The notes under the pieces are model-generated. The model saw nothing but the letters and a program-made list of their open reading frames with translations, ran no database searches and was not told where the DNA came from. Of a stretch of DNA of 5,485 nucleotides, positions 3,807-5,485 are shown piece by piece. The first letter of the stretch is position 1, and each line of letters opens with the position of its first letter. Source of the stretch: an uncultured Bacteroidales bacterium (lineage in GTDB: Bacteria > Bacteroidota > Bacteroidia > Bacteroidales > P3); assembly GCA_946540365.1 (NCBI GenBank), contig CAMNIH010000116.1:1-5485 (forward strand). The letters are read 5' to 3'. The translations under genes and the position numbers were made by a program.

Positions 3807-5485
3807 CTACTTGTACTGTGCTTTGACAAAACGCATACCTTCCATGCGGTAGAGCTGGGCGCGGTCGTTCTCGAGGCCGGCGCCCTGACGGACCAGGTGC
3901 AGCGGCTGGATCAGCGTCGGAAGCGACGGACCCGGCTGCTGCCAGAAGCCGCTGTTGCGCTTGGCCAGACCGCCCACCACATAGAGGATCAGGTCGTGGG
4001 CCGTGGCGGCCAGCGACGTGGTCGGCTCGGCTCCGTAGCGGGTGCGGAACGACTGGAGAAACTGCACATGGACATCGTTGGTCATATCCCAGTTCTGGCT
4101 GAAAGTGTGATAGTTCAGCAACTGCAACTGATTGAAGTCGATATCGCTGTACTCGCGCGTCCAATCGGTGAAGCTGTAAAGCACCGGACTGTTTTTCTTG
4201 ATGCTGGAAAGACGGTTGAGCAGGTTGATGGTGTAGACCCGGTTGTTGTCGCGCCCTTGGTCGTAGATGCTGACGACGTTGCATGAGGGTGTGGCCTTCA
4301 GCACCGTGGCGAGCTTGGCGCTCTGGCTCCAGTTGAAGATCGTGTATTTAATATCGCCCCGCTCGGTGAGCTGACGCTTCAACTCGTCCATCGCAGCCTT
4401 CTCGGCCTTGGCGTTGGAATGGATGATGTAGAGGTGTCCGTCGGGCCGCTCGAGCTTCATGTTGTCGAGCATCAGTGCGATCTGGCCAGCCAGCGAGGGT
4501 TGCACCTTGACCATATAGGGGTTCTCGGCGCAGAGCTCGCTGCGGGTGGACATGGGGTTGACGATGTAGATTCCGGCCTGCTGTGCAAGCTCGGCGGCCT
4601 TGTCGAAAGCGTCGCGCAGGAGCAGCGCCACCACCACATCGCTGCGATCCACATGGTGGCTGGCGAAAGCCTCCTCCACCTTGGCAGCGCTGTTGTCGCT
4701 GACGTCGACCACATTGAGTTCGACATTGACGCCCTGTTCGGCCAGCCGGTCGAGGGCCAGCAAGACACCCTCGTAGAACTCAATAAACTCGAACTGGCGG
4801 TAGGTGCGTTTGCCACGCTGTTCGACGTCGAACTTCGAGGTGCTGATCTGCTCCATCTGGTCGAGGTGGAGCGGCATCATCAAGGCCACCTTGAGCTTCT
4901 TGCCCACCTTGCGCTGGGGTGCCGCTTCCTGGCTGGGAGCTGATGCTGACCCGCTTGCCGGGGTGTAACCGGTCATCGCCACGGCGGAGGTGGAGGCAAG
5001 TGCCAAGTCGCTGGTGGGAGTGGAGGCAAAGACCACAGTGTCGTAGACAACCGTGGTGTCATGCAATGTTATGTAGCTTGTATCGTGTACCGTCACGTAC
5101 TCCTTCAGCGTCACCGTGTCGCGCAGGATAGTGGTGTCGCGGAGGGTGATGTATGCGGTATCGCGCTTCGTCACGTACTCCTTCAGCGTCACCGTGTCGC
5201 GCAGGATGGTGGTGTCGCGGAGGGTGATGTATGCGGTGTCATGCACCGGCACATACTCCTTCTGTGTGAGCGTCAGCGTATCTGTAACAGTGTTGTTTAT
5301 ATACACATAGGATGTATCATGCACCGGCACGTATTCCTTCAGCGTCACCGTGTCGCGCAGGATGGTGGTGTCGCGCACCGTCACATACTCCTTCTGTGTG
5401 AGTGTCAGCGTATCTGTAACGGTGTTGTTGATATACACATAGGATGTATCATGCACCGGCACAACCTCTTTCTGTGTGATGGTCA
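3807..5485 (-). CDS. Repeat-stalk protein with periplasmic-binding-type (PBP1) domain, N-terminus outside window
   Basis: 558 codons are visible, numbered from the first full codon at 5483. The start and any signal peptide lie beyond the window. The GTG at 5462 is an internal Val codon inside a repeat. Residues 5-152 are six tandem repeats each starting KE(Y/V)V. Residues 153-193 are a low-complexity Ala/Ser/Thr/Pro linker. From about 195 (LKVALMMPLHLDQ) to about 515 is a type 1 periplasmic-binding fold. It has IEFYEGVLLALDRL (234-247), a Rossmann-like VVVALLLRDAFDKAAELAQQ, NPMSTRSE (309-316), and VLYSFTDWTREYSDID (434-449). This matches, as I know the family, the C-terminal domain of Bacteroidota 'LysM plus PBP1' envelope proteins. 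No LysM motif is visible; one could lie upstream. Ligand and role are unknown. It is 15 bp upstream of lpxC in the same direction, so co-transcription is likely. The family assignment is moderately sure, the function unassigned. Confidence 0.8.
   Translation of the reverse strand, partial: TITQKEVVPVHDTSYVYINNTVTDTLTLTQKEYVTVRDTTILRDTVTLKEYVPVHDTSYVYINNTVTDTLTLTQKEYVPVHDTAYITLRDTTILRDTVTLKEYVTKRDTAYITLRDTTILRDTVTLKEYVTVHDTSYITLHDTTVVYDTVVFASTPTSDLALASTSAVAMTGYTPASGSASAPSQEAAPQRKVGKKLKVALMMPLHLDQMEQISTSKFDVEQRGKRTYRQFEFIEFYEGVLLALDRLAEQGVNVELNVVDVSDNSAAKVEEAFASHHVDRSDVVVALLLRDAFDKAAELAQQAGIYIVNPMSTRSELCAENPYMVKVQPSLAGQIALMLDNMKLERPDGHLYIIHSNAKAEKAAMDELKRQLTERGDIKYTIFNWSQSAKLATVLKATPSCNVVSIYDQGRDNNRVYTINLLNRLSSIKKNSPVLYSFTDWTREYSDIDFNQLQLLNYHTFSQNWDMTNDVHVQFLQSFRTRYGAEPTTSLAATAHDLILYVVGGLAKRNSGFWQQPGPSLPTLIQPLHLVRQGAGLENDRAQLYRMEGMRFVKAQYK
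5091..5162. repeat. Direct repeat, 72 bp, copy 1 of 2 (partner 5169-5240)
   Basis: This segment matches 5169-5240 at 70 of 72 bases, offset exactly 78 bp (one A unit). Both differences (5130 and 5160, a versus g) are synonymous. A further partial copy of the core lies at 5335-5374, offset 156 bp from the matching part of the second copy. Confidence 0.93.
5169..5240. repeat. Direct repeat, 72 bp, copy 2 of 2 (partner 5091-5162)
   Basis: This is the second copy of the A-unit direct repeat. Its core is also found at 5335-5374 within the short C unit, which links the long and short forms of the repeat. Confidence 0.93.
5250..5330. repeat. Direct repeat, 81 bp, copy 1 of 2 (partner 5382-5462)
   Basis: This segment matches 5382-5462 at 78 of 81 bases, offset 132 bp (one B unit plus the short C unit). 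The three differences (5271 c/t, 5289 a/g, 5298 t/g) are all synonymous, which points to recent duplication or ongoing recombination between units. Confidence 0.93.
5382..5462. repeat. Direct repeat, 81 bp, copy 2 of 2 (partner 5250-5330)
   Basis: This is the second copy of the 81-bp direct repeat. It lies in the first fully visible B unit of the stalk and runs to 23 bp from the window edge, beyond which the similarity may resume in further units. Confidence 0.93.

Larger units (their letters stand above)
5028..5471 (-). repeat. Six-unit in-frame tandem repeat (26-residue units) forming a DT-rich stalk
   Basis: On the minus strand six units follow each other without gaps: 5471-5394 (type B), 5393-5340 (type C, short), 5339-5262 (B), 5261-5184 (A), 5183-5106 (A) and 5105-5028 (A, diverged). 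Five are 78 bp (26 codons) and the short one is 54 bp (18 codons). All start KEYV or KEVV. Type A continues with Asp-Thr pairs at unit positions 8-9, 16-17 and 22-23 (RDTAYITLRDTTILRDTVTL). Type B shares the start, then reads HDTSYVYINNTVTDTLTLTQ. The four codons before 5471 (TITQ) resemble the end of another B unit, so the array probably continues outside the window. The alternating hydrophobic/polar pattern suggests beta-strands. A spacer or stalk function is inference. Confidence 0.9.

Noticed and set aside
2928..4286. A 452-codon plus-strand open frame antisense to lpxC and the PBP-fold gene
   Set aside because: It is antisense to two clear genes, spans both, and its translation is Val/Gly/Ala/Asp/Glu-rich with no recognisable domain. 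Long antisense frames are expected in GC-rich coding DNA.
5460..5462. GTG at 5462 as the start of the PBP-fold protein
   Set aside because: The frame stays open to the window edge and the codons before it continue the repeat pattern (TITQKEV), so the true start lies outside.
5028..5485. Possible CRISPR array or non-coding tandem repeat
   Set aside because: Unit lengths are multiples of three, the frame is open throughout, the two long repeat pairs differ only synonymously, and there are no unique spacers between conserved repeats. It is protein-coding.
5028..5485. LysM domains in the repeat region, as in related Bacteroidota PBP-fold proteins
   Set aside because: The visible repeats lack the GDTLxxIA core and the Asn-containing second half of LysM. 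The units are also too short (26 residues against about 44-50).

Overview
The window is a GC-rich (roughly 60% by eye), tightly packed chromosomal segment. It probably comes from a Bacteroidota species, most likely Bacteroidales. The evidence is the Bacteroidota-type small outer-membrane beta-barrel protein, the periplasmic-binding-fold surface protein preceded by 'DT'-rich repeats, and the sequence style of the lipid A genes. I cannot name the genus. There is no transposon, CRISPR array, RNA gene or phage signal. No intergenic gap exceeds 15 bp, so no stand-alone promoter can be placed.

Plus strand, 1-2070, is a run of four genes. It starts with the 3' end of rmlB (dTDP-glucose 4,6-dehydratase, start outside the window). 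It continues with a HAD-superfamily phosphatase coupled through a TAATG overlap, a small secreted outer-membrane beta-barrel protein, and a PaaI-type hotdog thioesterase. Minus strand, 5485-2074, is a second run. It starts with a large exported-type protein (start outside the window) made of a tandem 26-residue repeat stalk plus a periplasmic binding protein type 1 fold domain. This is followed after 15 bp by lpxC and then, through another TAATG overlap, by lpxA. LpxA and LpxC carry out the first two steps of lipid A synthesis, while RmlB makes nucleotide sugars for surface polysaccharide, so the theme is envelope biogenesis.

The two runs converge, with 3 bp between the paaI and lpxA stop codons. 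A perfect 16-bp inverted repeat inside the last codons of paaI, followed on the minus strand by TTTCTATTT, looks like the terminator of the lpx run embedded in the opposing gene.

The most notable points are: (1) the six-unit repeat stalk with near-identical DNA copies, only synonymous differences in the two long repeat pairs, one 8-codon internal deletion and a high density of Bacteroidota O-glycosylation-type motifs; (2) the embedded terminator; (3) a stand-alone LpxC without the C-terminal FabZ domain that is fused to it in Bacteroides; and (4) non-consensus residues at conserved positions of LpxA (Leu at the E. coli His160 position) and of the thioesterase (Met in place of the HGG His).
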